Of a DNA stretch of 64,000 bases, positions 8,130-16,667 are shown piece by piece (position 1 is the stretch's first letter; each line of letters starts with the position of its first letter). The notes beneath the pieces were generated by a model. That model was given only the letters and a program-made list of their open reading frames with translations. It was not told the DNA's origin and ran no database searches. Location: assembly GCA_050950205.1 (NCBI GenBank), contig JBMNHF010000010.1:367445-431444 (forward strand), in the 5' to 3' direction. The position numbers were made by a program, and so were the translations under genes. Source of the DNA: WRAV01 sp050950205. GTDB taxonomy: Bacteria > Bacillota > Clostridia > Oscillospirales > Ruminococcaceae.

Positions 8130-9413
8130 ATGAGCATATACGATACCTTGTTTGCCGAGACGCAGATTCCCCAGGTTGTTCCGGTGGAATACAACCTGCC
8201 CAGGGGAGAAATCAGCAGAGATATGGTGCCGCAAAAGGTGGAACAGACCATAGAACAGAGCAACGTCCTTCAAAAAATAAAACCGGGGCAAACCATTGCC
8301 ATAGCAGCGGGAAGCCGGGAAATCAGCAACATCGATCTTGTGGTGAAACAGCTGGCAGATATGCTGCTAAAGGCAGGGGCAAAACCCTTTATTATTCCCG
8401 CCATGGGAAGTCACGGCGGTGCAACGGCGCAGGGGCAGAAGGAAATCCTCGCCGGTTATGGCATCACCGAAGAAGCCATGGGAATTCCCATCCGCGCCAC
8501 CATGGACACCGTCCCCATTGGGGAAACCCCCAGTGGACTGCGGGTTTGCATCGACCGCTATGCCGATGAGGCGGACGGTATCATTCCCGTTGGACGGATC
8601 AAAGCCCATACAGATTTTCGCGGCAAAATCGAAAGCGGCTTGATGAAAATGCTGGCCATTGGCTGCGGCAAGCAATATGGCGCCCATATCTGCCACACCA
8701 TGGGATTTCCCAGCATGTCCAAAAACGTAACGGAAATTGCCAGAGTGATTTTAGAGAAAAAGGTAGTGCCTTTTGGAATCGGTATCTTGGAAGACGCCTT
8801 TCACAACACCTATCAAATTCAGGCGGTGGCGGGGGAGGTAATGGAGCAGACAGAAGAAGAGCTGCTGGTGATTGCCAAGAAGTTGGTGCCCTGCATTCCC
8901 TTTGAAAAAATCGATGTGCTGGTTCTGGAGGAAATCGGAAAGGACATCAGCGGAGCGGGGATGGATCCTAACGTAACAGGGCGCTCCATTATGCTGGGCT
9001 CTTCCAAGCCCTTTGTGGAGCGTATTGCCGTATTGGATTTATCGGAAAAATCCCATCATAGCGGGGCAGGCATTGGCGGAGCCGATGTTACCACCCGCCG
9101 CTTCTTCTCCAAGATGGATTTGGATATCACCTATCCCAATGGAATTACCAGCCACGATCCTCAAAGCATCAAAATCCCTGCCATTATGCCAAACGACCGG
9201 GATGCCATCCGCATGGCATTGCAAACCTGTGTGCATAACGACCCAAAACTGGGCTATCGCATGGTGATGATGAAAAACACCCTCCACCTAAACCGGTTTT
9301 TCATTTCCACCGCCCTGATGGAAGAAGCCAAGAAACATCCCGACCTCACCATAGTGGGCCAAGCACAGGACATCGTTTTTGATGCTAACGGCAATCTGCC
9401 CCATTTGGCATAA
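8130..9413 (+). CDS. LarA-like 2-hydroxyacid racemase/epimerase (DUF2088 type)
   Basis: The protein has 427 residues. An N-terminal domain contains PAMGSHGGAT near residue 95, then GRIKAHTDFRGKIESG, whose histidine and lysine occupy the region that binds the nickel-pincer nucleotide in LarA. The C-terminal half has the LEEIGKDISGAG segment. LarA homologues racemise lactate and many other 2-hydroxy acids. The cofactor genes larBCE are not in the window. ATG 8130 is used because AAAGGAG is 6 nt upstream; an ATG at 8112 lacks such a site. The exact substrate is unknown. Confidence 0.85.
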   Translation: MSIYDTLFAETQIPQVVPVEYNLPRGEISRDMVPQKVEQTIEQSNVLQKIKPGQTIAIAAGSREISNIDLVVKQLADMLLKAGAKPFIIPAMGSHGGATAQGQKEILAGYGITEEAMGIPIRATMDTVPIGETPSGLRVCIDRYADEADGIIPVGRIKAHTDFRGKIESGLMKMLAIGCGKQYGAHICHTMGFPSMSKNVTEIARVILEKKVVPFGIGILEDAFHNTYQIQAVAGEVMEQTEEELLVIAKKLVPCIPFEKIDVLVLEEIGKDISGAGMDPNVTGRSIMLGSSKPFVERIAVLDLSEKSHHSGAGIGGADVTTRRFFSKMDLDITYPNGITSHDPQSIKIPAIMPNDRDAIRMALQTCVHNDPKLGYRMVMMKNTLHLNRFFISTALMEEAKKHPDLTIVGQAQDIVFDANGNLPHLA

Positions 9414-9461
9414 GTGGGTTACCTGCCGAAAAATTTACTTGACATCCACATTCCCTCATAT

Positions 9462-9510
9462 AGAGTTGCTCCACACTACTTTTTATCGTTTGTGTGGGGC
9501 AACTCTTTCT
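9462..9510 (+). terminator. Terminator after the racemase gene
   Basis: The 15-bp arms (9462-9476 and 9492-9506, one G-T pair) are followed by TTCTTTG. It would end the importer-dehydrogenase-racemase operon before the LysR gene. Confidence 0.75.
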
Positions 9511-9606
9511 TTGATGGTTGGGCATTTGCTTGCTTTTACCGTGGAGGGGTGATAAAATAATATAATCGCTATTTCAAACCGATTACTACAATTTATAGGT
9601 GGCCTT

Positions 9607-10527
9607 ATGATTGACTTTCGGCACGAAACCTTTTACCGCCTATGCCAACTAAAAAGCTACACCAAAACGGCGGAGTACCTGCATTTGACACAGCCCGCCG
9701 TCTCCCAGCATATCCGGTATTTGGAGAAGCTGTATGGCGGAGCTTTGTTTGAGTACAACGGAAGAAAGCTCAGCCTCACCCAGCGAGGGGAGCGCCTGTA
9801 TCGGTATGTGCAGGTGCTCCGGGCGGACACCAAAAAGATTGGGGAAGAGTTGCAGAAAGTTCATACGGAACATCCTTCGGTGTTTTTTGGGGCAACCCTT
9901 ACCATCGGCGAGTATGTCATGCCGGAAGTGCTGCATCAAATCTTGCAGGAACATCCCCACTACCATATTGGCATGGTTGTAGAAAACACCCAAAAGCTAT
10001 TGCAGGAGCTCAGCGATGGAACCATCGATTTTGCCTTGCTGGAGGGTTATTTTGACCAGTCCCGGTATGGCGCCAAACTGTTAAGCTATGAAAAATTTAT
10101 TCCGGTTTGCTCTCCCGCCTCTCCCTTTGCGGGAAAAACCGTATCCTTTGATGCCATCACCTCCCGACGCCTGATTCTGCGGGAAAAGGGCTCCGGCACA
10201 AGGGAAATTTTGGAGCAGGCATTAAAGGCGCACAACTACTCCCTGGACAGCTTTGAGCAGGTGTGTGAAATCGGAAATATGAACGCCATCAAGGAGCTGG
10301 TAGGTAGAGATGACGGCATCTCCTTCATGTATCTGCAGGCAGCCGCCCGGGAGCTGGAAGAAGGAAAGCTTGCAGAATTTCAGATAGAAGGCTTTTCGGC
10401 GGGACACGAGTTCAACTTTGTATTTTTGGCAAACAGCGTTTATGAAGAACAGTACCTTGGGTGGTTTGATATGATCAGCCAAGCCTACCAGATGTACAGA
10501 CCAAGGCTTCATAAGGCAGATTCCTAG
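9607..10527 (+). CDS. LysR-family transcriptional regulator
   Basis: This 306-residue protein has the LysR winged helix at residues 5-62 (HLTQPAVSQHIRYLE is the recognition helix) and an effector-binding domain from about residue 90. It lies just downstream of the catabolic island behind a terminator, with a TATAAT at 9561-9566. It may control the island, but the repeated operator there is not an obvious LysR T-N11-A box, so another regulator is also possible. Confidence 0.92.
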   Translation: MIDFRHETFYRLCQLKSYTKTAEYLHLTQPAVSQHIRYLEKLYGGALFEYNGRKLSLTQRGERLYRYVQVLRADTKKIGEELQKVHTEHPSVFFGATLTIGEYVMPEVLHQILQEHPHYHIGMVVENTQKLLQELSDGTIDFALLEGYFDQSRYGAKLLSYEKFIPVCSPASPFAGKTVSFDAITSRRLILREKGSGTREILEQALKAHNYSLDSFEQVCEIGNMNAIKELVGRDDGISFMYLQAAARELEEGKLAEFQIEGFSAGHEFNFVFLANSVYEEQYLGWFDMISQAYQMYRPRLHKADS

Positions 10528-10562
10528 TCAATTCATTTTGTTTTAGTGGGAATGGAGGAAGT

Positions 10563-12305
10563 GTGGTGGAAGGAAAAGCGGTGCTTTGTGTGCTCAATGC
10601 AAAGTATGTCCATGCATCGCCGGCACCTTGGTGTTTGGCGGCAGGGGTCAAGGCATATGCACCGGAACTATACCACCGGGTTGAGATTGTAGAAGCCAAC
10701 ATTGGTCAGCCCTTAAACCAGGTGTTGGAGCTAATTGTGGCCGCCGCTCCTGTTGTTGTGGGGCTTTCCTGTTATATTTGGAATATTCGTGCGACTTTGG
10801 CGCTGGCCAAAGCACTGAAGGAAACTTTGCCCGGCGTGATCATCCTGCTAGGCGGCCCGGAGGTCAGCTATTGTGCAAGGGAGATTCTCCGGCGCCATCC
10901 TCAAGTGGATTATATTTTGGCGGGGGAAGGGGAAGAGAGCTTTCCCGCCTTTTTAAGGGCGGTCTTTGCTTTGGATCAGCCCCGGCCCTTATCTTTGCCG
11001 GAACCGCAACAAATTCCCGGCCTTTGCGGGCGAAATGCGGACGGCACCCTGTACGAAAGTGCGCCCTGTGTTTTGCAGGGGGCGGTGCCTTCTCCCCTGG
11101 CAGCAGGGTACGCCGAGGTGGTGCGGGGGCGCTTTGCCTACCTGGAAACCAGCCGTGGCTGCCCTTATTCCTGCGCCTTTTGCCTGTCGGGGCGGTGCGG
11201 AATCCCCCGGTTTTTTGATTTGGACGCTGCATTCCAAGACTTGCTGCAGCTGGCAAACAGCGGTGCTCGCGCCATTAAATTTGTGGACCGCACCTTTAAT
11301 GCCAATGCAGTCCATGCCAACCAAATTTTGCGGTTTATTTTGGAGCATTATGGCAAGGAAATTCCCTTGGGCACCTGTTTTCATTTTGAAATCGCAGGGG
11401 ATATTTTGCGGGAGGAAACCTTTGCCCTTTTGGCCCAAATGCCGCCCGGGGCTGTGCAGTTGGAAATTGGCATGCAGTCGTTTTACGAAAAAACCTTGGA
11501 GGCCGTTCACCGCAAGACGGACACAACTGTTTTGCAGGCCAACATCCGACGTCTGGTGGCCTTGGGGAATATGCACCTTCACATCGATTTGATTGCCGGG
11601 CTGCCCTACGAGACGCTGGAGCAGTTTGCCCAAAGTTTTGATAAGGGGTATGCCCTGGGTGCCCATATGCTGCAGCTGGGGTTTTTAAAGCTGCTTCACG
11701 GAAGTGATATGCGGAGCAATCCCCAAAGCTACCCCTGTAAATTTGAGGAAGCTCCCCCTTATTCCGTTCTGGAAACCCCCTGGCTTTCGGCCCAGGACAT
11801 TGCTCAGCTCAAACATACCGAGGATGCGGTGGAGCGGGTTTATAACAGCGGGCGCTTTTGCCTGACCGCAAATTATGTGTTGACCGCCAGCGGCCTTTCC
11901 CCTTTTGCGTTTTATACCGGTCTTGGCCTGTACGCTCACAAGGCGGGAGTTGGCTGGCGCACTTCGCTGGATGATTTTACAGCGGTGTTGCAGCGCTACT
12001 GCGCCTTGCTGGAGGGGGTAGAGGAGGAGAAACTGCGGGATGCTCTGGTGCGGGACCGGCTTTCCACCAACTCCACCGGGGGGCTGCCTCCCTGTCTCCA
12101 GCGGCAGGATGCTCAACTGGCCAAAGCTATGAAACGCCTTTCAGCCAATCCTGCCACGGCACCGCCAAAGGGGGTGCGCCGTGGGGTGGCTTTGCTGTAT
12201 GGTGCAAAGGTGGTGTGCTGGGTGGACTATCACCCTGCACAAAGAAATCCCGTTACCAAGCGCTGGCCCCTGCACGAAATGCCTCTGGAAGCCATATTGC
12301 CATAA
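10563..12305 (+). CDS. B12-binding domain radical SAM protein
   Basis: This 580-residue protein has an N-terminal cobalamin-binding-like Rossmann domain (residues 1-135, LLGGPEVSYC), then a radical SAM core with Cys200, Cys204 and Cys207 in SRGCPYSCAFC, and a long C-terminal domain as in the DUF4080 group. The substrate is unknown. GTG 10563 is listed, but the GTG at 10566 has a better 7-nt spacing from GGAGG. It is 35 nt after the LysR gene and may be cotranscribed. Confidence 0.88.
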   Translation: MVEGKAVLCVLNAKYVHASPAPWCLAAGVKAYAPELYHRVEIVEANIGQPLNQVLELIVAAAPVVVGLSCYIWNIRATLALAKALKETLPGVIILLGGPEVSYCAREILRRHPQVDYILAGEGEESFPAFLRAVFALDQPRPLSLPEPQQIPGLCGRNADGTLYESAPCVLQGAVPSPLAAGYAEVVRGRFAYLETSRGCPYSCAFCLSGRCGIPRFFDLDAAFQDLLQLANSGARAIKFVDRTFNANAVHANQILRFILEHYGKEIPLGTCFHFEIAGDILREETFALLAQMPPGAVQLEIGMQSFYEKTLEAVHRKTDTTVLQANIRRLVALGNMHLHIDLIAGLPYETLEQFAQSFDKGYALGAHMLQLGFLKLLHGSDMRSNPQSYPCKFEEAPPYSVLETPWLSAQDIAQLKHTEDAVERVYNSGRFCLTANYVLTASGLSPFAFYTGLGLYAHKAGVGWRTSLDDFTAVLQRYCALLEGVEEEKLRDALVRDRLSTNSTGGLPPCLQRQDAQLAKAMKRLSANPATAPPKGVRRGVALLYGAKVVCWVDYHPAQRNPVTKRWPLHEMPLEAILP

Positions 12306-12338
12306 CATTCCCTGCTGAGGGCAACCGAAATAGTGCCA

Positions 12339-12379
12339 AAAAGCCACCACAACCAGCTTGCTGTGTCGTGGTGGCTTTT
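12339..12379. terminator. Bidirectional terminator between convergent genes
   Basis: The 12-bp arms AAAAGCCACCAC and GTGGTGGCTTTT give A and T runs on both sides, so it can serve both the radical SAM gene and pyk. Confidence 0.85.
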
Positions 12380-12456
12380 GTAACCAATCAGGCAATTCTA
12401 TTCGGCATTTGGCTGCACGCAGCAGCCCGGCAGGACTTATGAAAAGTACTTACCTT

Positions 12457-14205
12457 TCAGTCCGCTGCGTTGATGACCGCTCCCTGGGCGGCGTCCAAGG
12501 TGACAATGGTGCCGCTTTTTAGAATACCGGTGGCGCCGGCGGCCCCTACCAATACGGGGATATCCAGAGCCAGGCCGGCAATGGCTGCATGGGAATCGGC
12601 ACCGGCCTCCTCGGTGATGATGCCGGCAGCGTTTTTTAGCAGCGAGATAAGATTGTTGGAGGTGGAAGGCACCACCAGAATATCTCCCCGCTTAAAGCGA
12701 AGGAGGGCATCCTCTTCGCTGGAAGCAACGCAGAGGTTGGCGCTGACGCTGCCTTTGCCAATGCCGGTTCCGGTTACCAGCACATCCCCTGCAACATGAA
12801 CCTTAATGAGGTTGGTGGTTCCTGCAATCCCAAGAGGAACGCCGGTGGTGATGACCACAAGCTCTCCGCTGGAAACCAGACCCAGATCACAGGCTTTGCT
12901 CACTGCGTGGGAGAACAGCTCGTCCAAATTGGTTTCCTGTCCCAGCATAACGGGAACCACGCCCCAGCTTAAGGCCAGCTGTTGATAGGTGCGGGGGTTG
13001 CTGGTGCATCCTAAAATGGGAATATCGGGGCGGAACTTGCTGATCATCCGGGCGGTGTGGCCCGAAATGGTAACTGCGATAATGGCCGAGGCATTGAGGT
13101 CGTAGGCGGTGGTGCAGGTGGCGTGGGAGATGGCATCGGTTACCCCGCCAATACCCTGACGCAACCCGCGGGTGAAAAATCGTTTTTTATAGTCGATGTC
13201 CGCTTCGGTGCGCTTGGCAATCATCGCCATGGTCTCCACTGCTTTGATGGGATATTTGCCCGCTGCCGTTTCTCCGCTGAGCATAATGGCGCTGGTGCCG
13301 TCGTAGATGGCGTTGGCAACGTCGGTGGCCTCTGCCCGGGTGGGCCTGGGATGGTTCTGCATACTTTCCAGCATTTGCGTGGCGGTAATCACCATCTTGC
13401 TGGCGGTATAAGCTTTTTGAATCAAGTGCTTTTGCAGGGCGGGAACCTCCTCAAAGGGAATTTCCACCCCCATATCTCCCCGGGCCACCATAATACCGTC
13501 GGAAACCCGCAAAATCTCGTCGATGTTGTTGACTCCTTCGGCATTTTCAATTTTGGCAATAATCCGCACATCGTCGGCGTTGTGTTGGTGCAGAATTTCC
13601 CGAATTTGCAGAATGTCGCTGGCGGTTCGCACAAAGGAAGCGGCAATAAAATCAAATCCACACTCAATGCCAAAGAGGATATCGGTCCGGTCCTGTTCGC
13701 TGACATAGGGAATGCTCAAATGCACACCCGGCAGATTGACTCCCTTGCGGTCGGAGATGGGACCGCCGTTGATGACCAGACAGTGAATATCGTTGTTTTT
13801 GATGCGCTCTACCCGCAGTTCAATGAGACCGTCATCCAGCAGAACGGTGTCTCCTACTTTTAGGTCATTGGGCAGTCCTTGGTAGGAGACAGAAGCACAT
13901 AAGGACGTTCCCATCACCTCCCGGGTGGTCAGGATAAAGGAGGCTCCGGTTTCCAAAAAGGCCTTTCCATCCTCAAACACACCCAGCCGCACTTCCGGGC
14001 CTTTGGTGTCCAGCAGAGTGGCCACGGCACGCCGGTGCTTCTTTCGCAATTCTACTACAATATCAAACTTTTTCTTATGCTCCTCATGGGTACCGTGGGA
14101 AAAGTTGAAGCGGGCAACATCCATGCCGGCCAGCATCAACTGTTCAATTACCTCCGGTGTCTCCGAAGCGTAGCCCAGGGTGCATACAATCTTTGTTTTC
14201 TTCAT
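12457..14205 (-). CDS. pyk: Pyruvate kinase with C-terminal phosphohistidine-type domain
   Basis: The enzyme converts phosphoenolpyruvate and ADP to pyruvate and ATP in glycolysis. At 582 residues it is longer than the 470-residue E. coli form. It has the catalytic TIM barrel (RFNFSHG near residue 33, AKIENAEG, then MVARGDMGVEIPFEEVP), the B domain, the regulatory domain, and an extra PEP-utiliser swivelling domain from about residue 500 with ADSHAAI, as in Bacillus and Geobacillus. The start ATG follows AGGTGAGG. It is transcribed alone. Confidence 0.97.
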   Translation of the reverse strand: MKKTKIVCTLGYASETPEVIEQLMLAGMDVARFNFSHGTHEEHKKKFDIVVELRKKHRRAVATLLDTKGPEVRLGVFEDGKAFLETGASFILTTREVMGTSLCASVSYQGLPNDLKVGDTVLLDDGLIELRVERIKNNDIHCLVINGGPISDRKGVNLPGVHLSIPYVSEQDRTDILFGIECGFDFIAASFVRTASDILQIREILHQHNADDVRIIAKIENAEGVNNIDEILRVSDGIMVARGDMGVEIPFEEVPALQKHLIQKAYTASKMVITATQMLESMQNHPRPTRAEATDVANAIYDGTSAIMLSGETAAGKYPIKAVETMAMIAKRTEADIDYKKRFFTRGLRQGIGGVTDAISHATCTTAYDLNASAIIAVTISGHTARMISKFRPDIPILGCTSNPRTYQQLALSWGVVPVMLGQETNLDELFSHAVSKACDLGLVSSGELVVITTGVPLGIAGTTNLIKVHVAGDVLVTGTGIGKGSVSANLCVASSEEDALLRFKRGDILVVPSTSNNLISLLKNAAGIITEEAGADSHAAIAGLALDIPVLVGAAGATGILKSGTIVTLDAAQGAVINAAD

Positions 14206-14607
14206 TTTATAACCTCACCTTGCAAAGAAACATCCTAACAATGCTTCTAGTTTAATGGATTTCTTCTTACAACAGATCTTTGTTGCATGGTATCAACCAA
14301 AAAAGTCCCGCGTGTTTTTAAAAAAACAGGAAGGCCTATTTTTCTGTCAATTTTAAAAAATCAAGGGCTTACATTCCTTAGCACAAACTTTCCCCCATTA
14401 TCATTGTACCACAAATTTTATGGAAATTCATCCCAGACCGGGGATTTCATCTCTGGGTTTGATTCATATTTTGTATTTTAAGAAAGATCCGCCCGGTTTA
14501 AACACCGCGGTGATTTGGGCAGAATCAGCTTGGGTACAGCCCATGGCATAAATCCTCACAGTCTGCGAATGCTATAGAAGAAAAAACTGCGGAAAGGTTG
14601 TAGTGCA
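14206..14607. other. Intergenic region, no gene seen
   Basis: This A/T-rich stretch between divergent pyk and the 61-residue gene should hold both promoters. I find no well-spaced -35/-10 pair and no coding region with a ribosome site. Confidence 0.4.
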
Positions 14608-14793
14608 ATGGAACTTAATACACAAGACTATTTAAAGAAAGCCCTTCTGGACACCCAAGAGCGGGTGAGGGACTTTATGAATTATGCCCAAAAGGTGGAA
14701 GGCCCCGAACTGCAGAAGTTCTTTCGGGAATATGCAGAGACGGAAGGGCATCAGGCCCAAAAACTCCAGGCTTACCTGAAAGAGCTGAAGTAA
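14608..14793 (+). CDS. Small helical protein, 61 residues
   Basis: This short acidic/amphipathic protein (MELNTQDYLKKALLDTQER start) is predicted all helical from its heptad-like spacing. Its EYAETEGHQAQKLQAYLKEL end recalls ferritin-like helices. It matches no family I can name with certainty. It has a modest GGAAAGG site and is followed by a strong hairpin. Confidence 0.65.
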   Translation: MELNTQDYLKKALLDTQERVRDFMNYAQKVEGPELQKFFREYAETEGHQAQKLQAYLKELK

Positions 14794-14883
14794 TACAGCA
14801 AACTACATGGATGGGGGATCGATGATCCGCCAAGGTGAGTTGCTTAATAATGGGGGAATATATGTTATTGTACCACCCTATCC

Positions 14884-14928
14884 CAAACAAAAATCCTGTA
14901 AACATAAAGTTTACAGGATTTTTGTTTG
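14884..14928. terminator. Terminator with perfect 20-bp arms next to the tRNA gene
   Basis: The arms 14884-14903 and 14909-14928 are exactly complementary around a 5-nt loop, with A- and T-rich ends. On the minus strand it begins right at the CCA end of the tRNA gene. It can also end the 61-residue gene from the other side. Confidence 0.85.
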
Positions 14929-15002
14929 GAGCTACCGAGGGGACTCGAACCCCTGACCTGCTGATTACGAATCAGCTGCTCTACCAACTGAGCCACGGTA
15001 GC
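14927..15002 (-). tRNA. tRNA-Thr (anticodon CGT)
   Basis: The minus strand folds as a standard tRNA: acceptor GCTACCG/CGGTAGC, D arm GCTCAGTTGGTAGAGC, anticodon arm GCTGA-TTCGTAA-TCAGC and T arm AGGGG-TTCGAGT-CCCCT. The anticodon CGT reads ACG (Thr). The discriminator T and the CCA end are encoded. Confidence 0.96.
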
Positions 15003-15108
15003 ATATCGGATTTTCGATTAAAAAGCCAAAGGCTGCGAACTTAAATAGTATAGCATGGCCGAGGGGAATTTTCAAGGGTTTGTCGCCATGTGGTTGGCTC
15101 AAAACCGG

Positions 15109-15137
15109 TTGCCAGAACAGCTGGGATAGGATACAAT
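15109..15137 (+). promoter_or_regulatory. Promoter of the 34-residue membrane protein gene
   Basis: TTGCCA (15109-15114), a 17-nt spacer and TACAAT (15132-15137) lie 39 nt before the start codon. Confidence 0.65.
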
Positions 15138-15175
15138 AAAACAAGCTTTGATTCTTACGGAAAGAAGGTGCTTTT

Positions 15176-15280
15176 ATGCTGTTAGGGCCCAACCGCCCCA
15201 AGGCTCCCCCTTGGCGCATCTTTCTGTACTGCCTGCTGGCGGCGGGCTTTCTCATCCTGTTGGGTTATCTCACCTCCTAG
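15176..15280 (+). CDS. 34-residue single-pass membrane protein
   Basis: ATG at 15176 follows AAGAAGGTG. The peptide has a short basic Pro-rich head (LGPNRPKAPPWR) and one transmembrane helix (IFLYCLLAAGFLILLGYL), then ends. It has its own promoter and a strong terminator, so it is a complete monocistronic unit despite its size. It resembles small membrane regulators or stress peptides in form only; no function can be assigned. Confidence 0.7.
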   Translation: MLLGPNRPKAPPWRIFLYCLLAAGFLILLGYLTS

Positions 15281-15301
15281 GGCGGCAACCCATCTGCCCC
15301 T

Positions 15302-15346
15302 AAAAGCACTGCCCACCTGCATAGCAGATGGGCAGTGCTTTTTTTC
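15302..15346 (+). terminator. Strong intrinsic terminator of the small membrane protein gene
   Basis: The 19-bp arms (15302-15320 and 15324-15342, one wobble) enclose a 3-nt loop and are followed by a T run. Confidence 0.9.
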
Positions 15347-15383
15347 AAATCCAGTTGCATCCTGAGGGGAGAGGGCTGACAGG

Positions 15384-15833
15384 TTACCGAACTTCAGCCT
15401 GTTCCTGCTGCGGGGGGAAAATCCCCTTTTCCCGCAGATAGCGGCGGGCGTTTTTGATCAGCAGTCGGTCGTTGTCGTAGGTGAGATATCCTCCCATGCT
15501 CCGCAGATTAACCCAGCGAATTTCGCTGATCTCTTCCTCCTGCCGAACGGTGCGGGAATCCTCAGCGTAGCCTAAAAAGTAAACCACCTCTTTGGAAATT
15601 CCCGGCCGGGGAGAATAGCAGACCTGTTCGCGAAATCCCGGCATCAGTTGGATGGTCAGGCCGGTTTCTTCCCTCACCTCTCGAAGAGCGGTTTCCACCT
15701 CGGTTTCTCCTGCCTCTACATGTCCCTTCGGAAAGGACCAATGCCCTCCCATTTTGTGGCGCAGGATCAGCATTTGGACGGTATCTCCTTTTTTGCGGTA
15801 CACCAAGGCACCGCAGGATTTTTCCTTTGCCAT
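15384..15833 (-). CDS. Nudix hydrolase
   Basis: This 149-residue enzyme hydrolyses a nucleoside diphosphate linked to another moiety. The Nudix box is GHVEAGETEVETALREVREE near residue 37, preceded by HWSFPKG, as in the diadenosine tetraphosphatase/MutT-like group. The start ATG at 15833 has AAGGAG at good spacing; the open frame continues upstream without similarity. The substrate is not defined. Confidence 0.9.
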   Translation of the reverse strand: MAKEKSCGALVYRKKGDTVQMLILRHKMGGHWSFPKGHVEAGETEVETALREVREETGLTIQLMPGFREQVCYSPRPGISKEVVYFLGYAEDSRTVRQEEEISEIRWVNLRSMGGYLTYDNDRLLIKNARRYLREKGIFPPQQEQAEVR

Positions 15834-16126
15834 TCGTCTGTCTCCTTGCGTGTGAACGTAGCCTGGCCTTTTTTCGGGGGCCGGCCGCGGCAAATTTCTT
15901 TGCCCTAGATCCAGTATTACTATACCATCTTTCCCCGAAAATGAAAAGACCCAGGGGAATTTTCTCCCAACATGCCGGTAAAAAAAGCAGGCGCCACCTT
16001 CCCGTCCTATTGCGGGAAGGCGGCGTATAGTTCCCCTGCACATGAGCTTTGCGGTTGTCCCGAATGACCATGCACCTGCGTCTATGTAGGACCCATATGT
16101 CCCGGACGAGGTGCCTGGTGCTTAGG

Positions 16127-16477
16127 CTATTGTACTCCCAATCCGAAGCTGATGGAAAGAGCCCGGTTGATTTCGTTCATGGAAGTTTCGTCCAATCGAC
16201 CCATTTTTTCTTTGAGTCTTTTTTTATCAATGGTGCGAATCTGCTCCAGCAACACCACCGAATCTTTGGAAAGCCCAGATCCCACGCTGGGGAGCTGAAT
16301 ATGTGTGGGAAGCCGACTTTTGCCCTTTTGACTGGTGATGGCTGCGGCAATGACCGTGGGACTAAATTTGTTTCCCACATCGTTTTGTACAATGAGAACA
16401 GGACGGATTCCCCCCTGTTCGGAGCCTACCACCGGGGACAGGTCCGCGTAATAGATATCTCCTCTTTTCACAGTCAC
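16127..16477 (-). CDS. mazF: MazF/NdoA-family mRNA interferase
   Basis: This 116-residue toxin-type endoribonuclease has the family opening KRGDIYYADLSPVVGSEQGG, then RPVLIVQND and the T-x-Q helix region. In Bacillus NdoA cleaves mRNA and is neutralised by NdoAI encoded just upstream after alr. Here no MazE-like gene lies upstream; the preceding 150 nt contain at most a 30-residue reading frame with no antitoxin resemblance. A terminator separates it from the upstream lipoprotein gene, so it has its own promoter. Confidence 0.92.
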   Translation of the reverse strand: MTVKRGDIYYADLSPVVGSEQGGIRPVLIVQNDVGNKFSPTVIAAAITSQKGKSRLPTHIQLPSVGSGLSKDSVVLLEQIRTIDKKRLKEKMGRLDETSMNEINRALSISFGLGVQ

Positions 16478-16629
16478 GTAGAATCACGCTCCGCTAGTTT
16501 TATCCTGCAAATATTCTTGCCGAAAGTTTGAGTGAATAAACAGGCTTATCCAAAATTTCAGCGATTTTTGCAGTGTCTCCCCCCGCTACCATCATATTGC
16601 AAAGCGGTCAATCCCGTCCTTTGGGCATC

Positions 16630-16660
16630 AAAAAAGCTCCTTCCTGTTTTGAAGGAGCCT
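16630..16660 (-). terminator. Terminator of the lipoprotein gene
   Basis: On the minus strand the arms GCTCCTTC and GAAGGAGC (16651-16658 and 16636-16643) precede six T residues. Confidence 0.8.
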
Positions 16661-16667
16661 TTGCGGT

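Noticed and set aside
9439..9464. Promoter TTGACA...TATAGA upstream of the LysR gene
   Set aside because: The spacer is only 14 nt and the elements run into the terminator stem.
14287..14481. 64-codon frame between pyk and the 61-residue gene
   Set aside because: No ribosome site, A/T-rich low-complexity product, no resemblance to known proteins.
16505..16595. Antitoxin for MazF
   Set aside because: The only frame is about 30 residues and resembles no MazE/NdoAI sequence; kept only as something to test.
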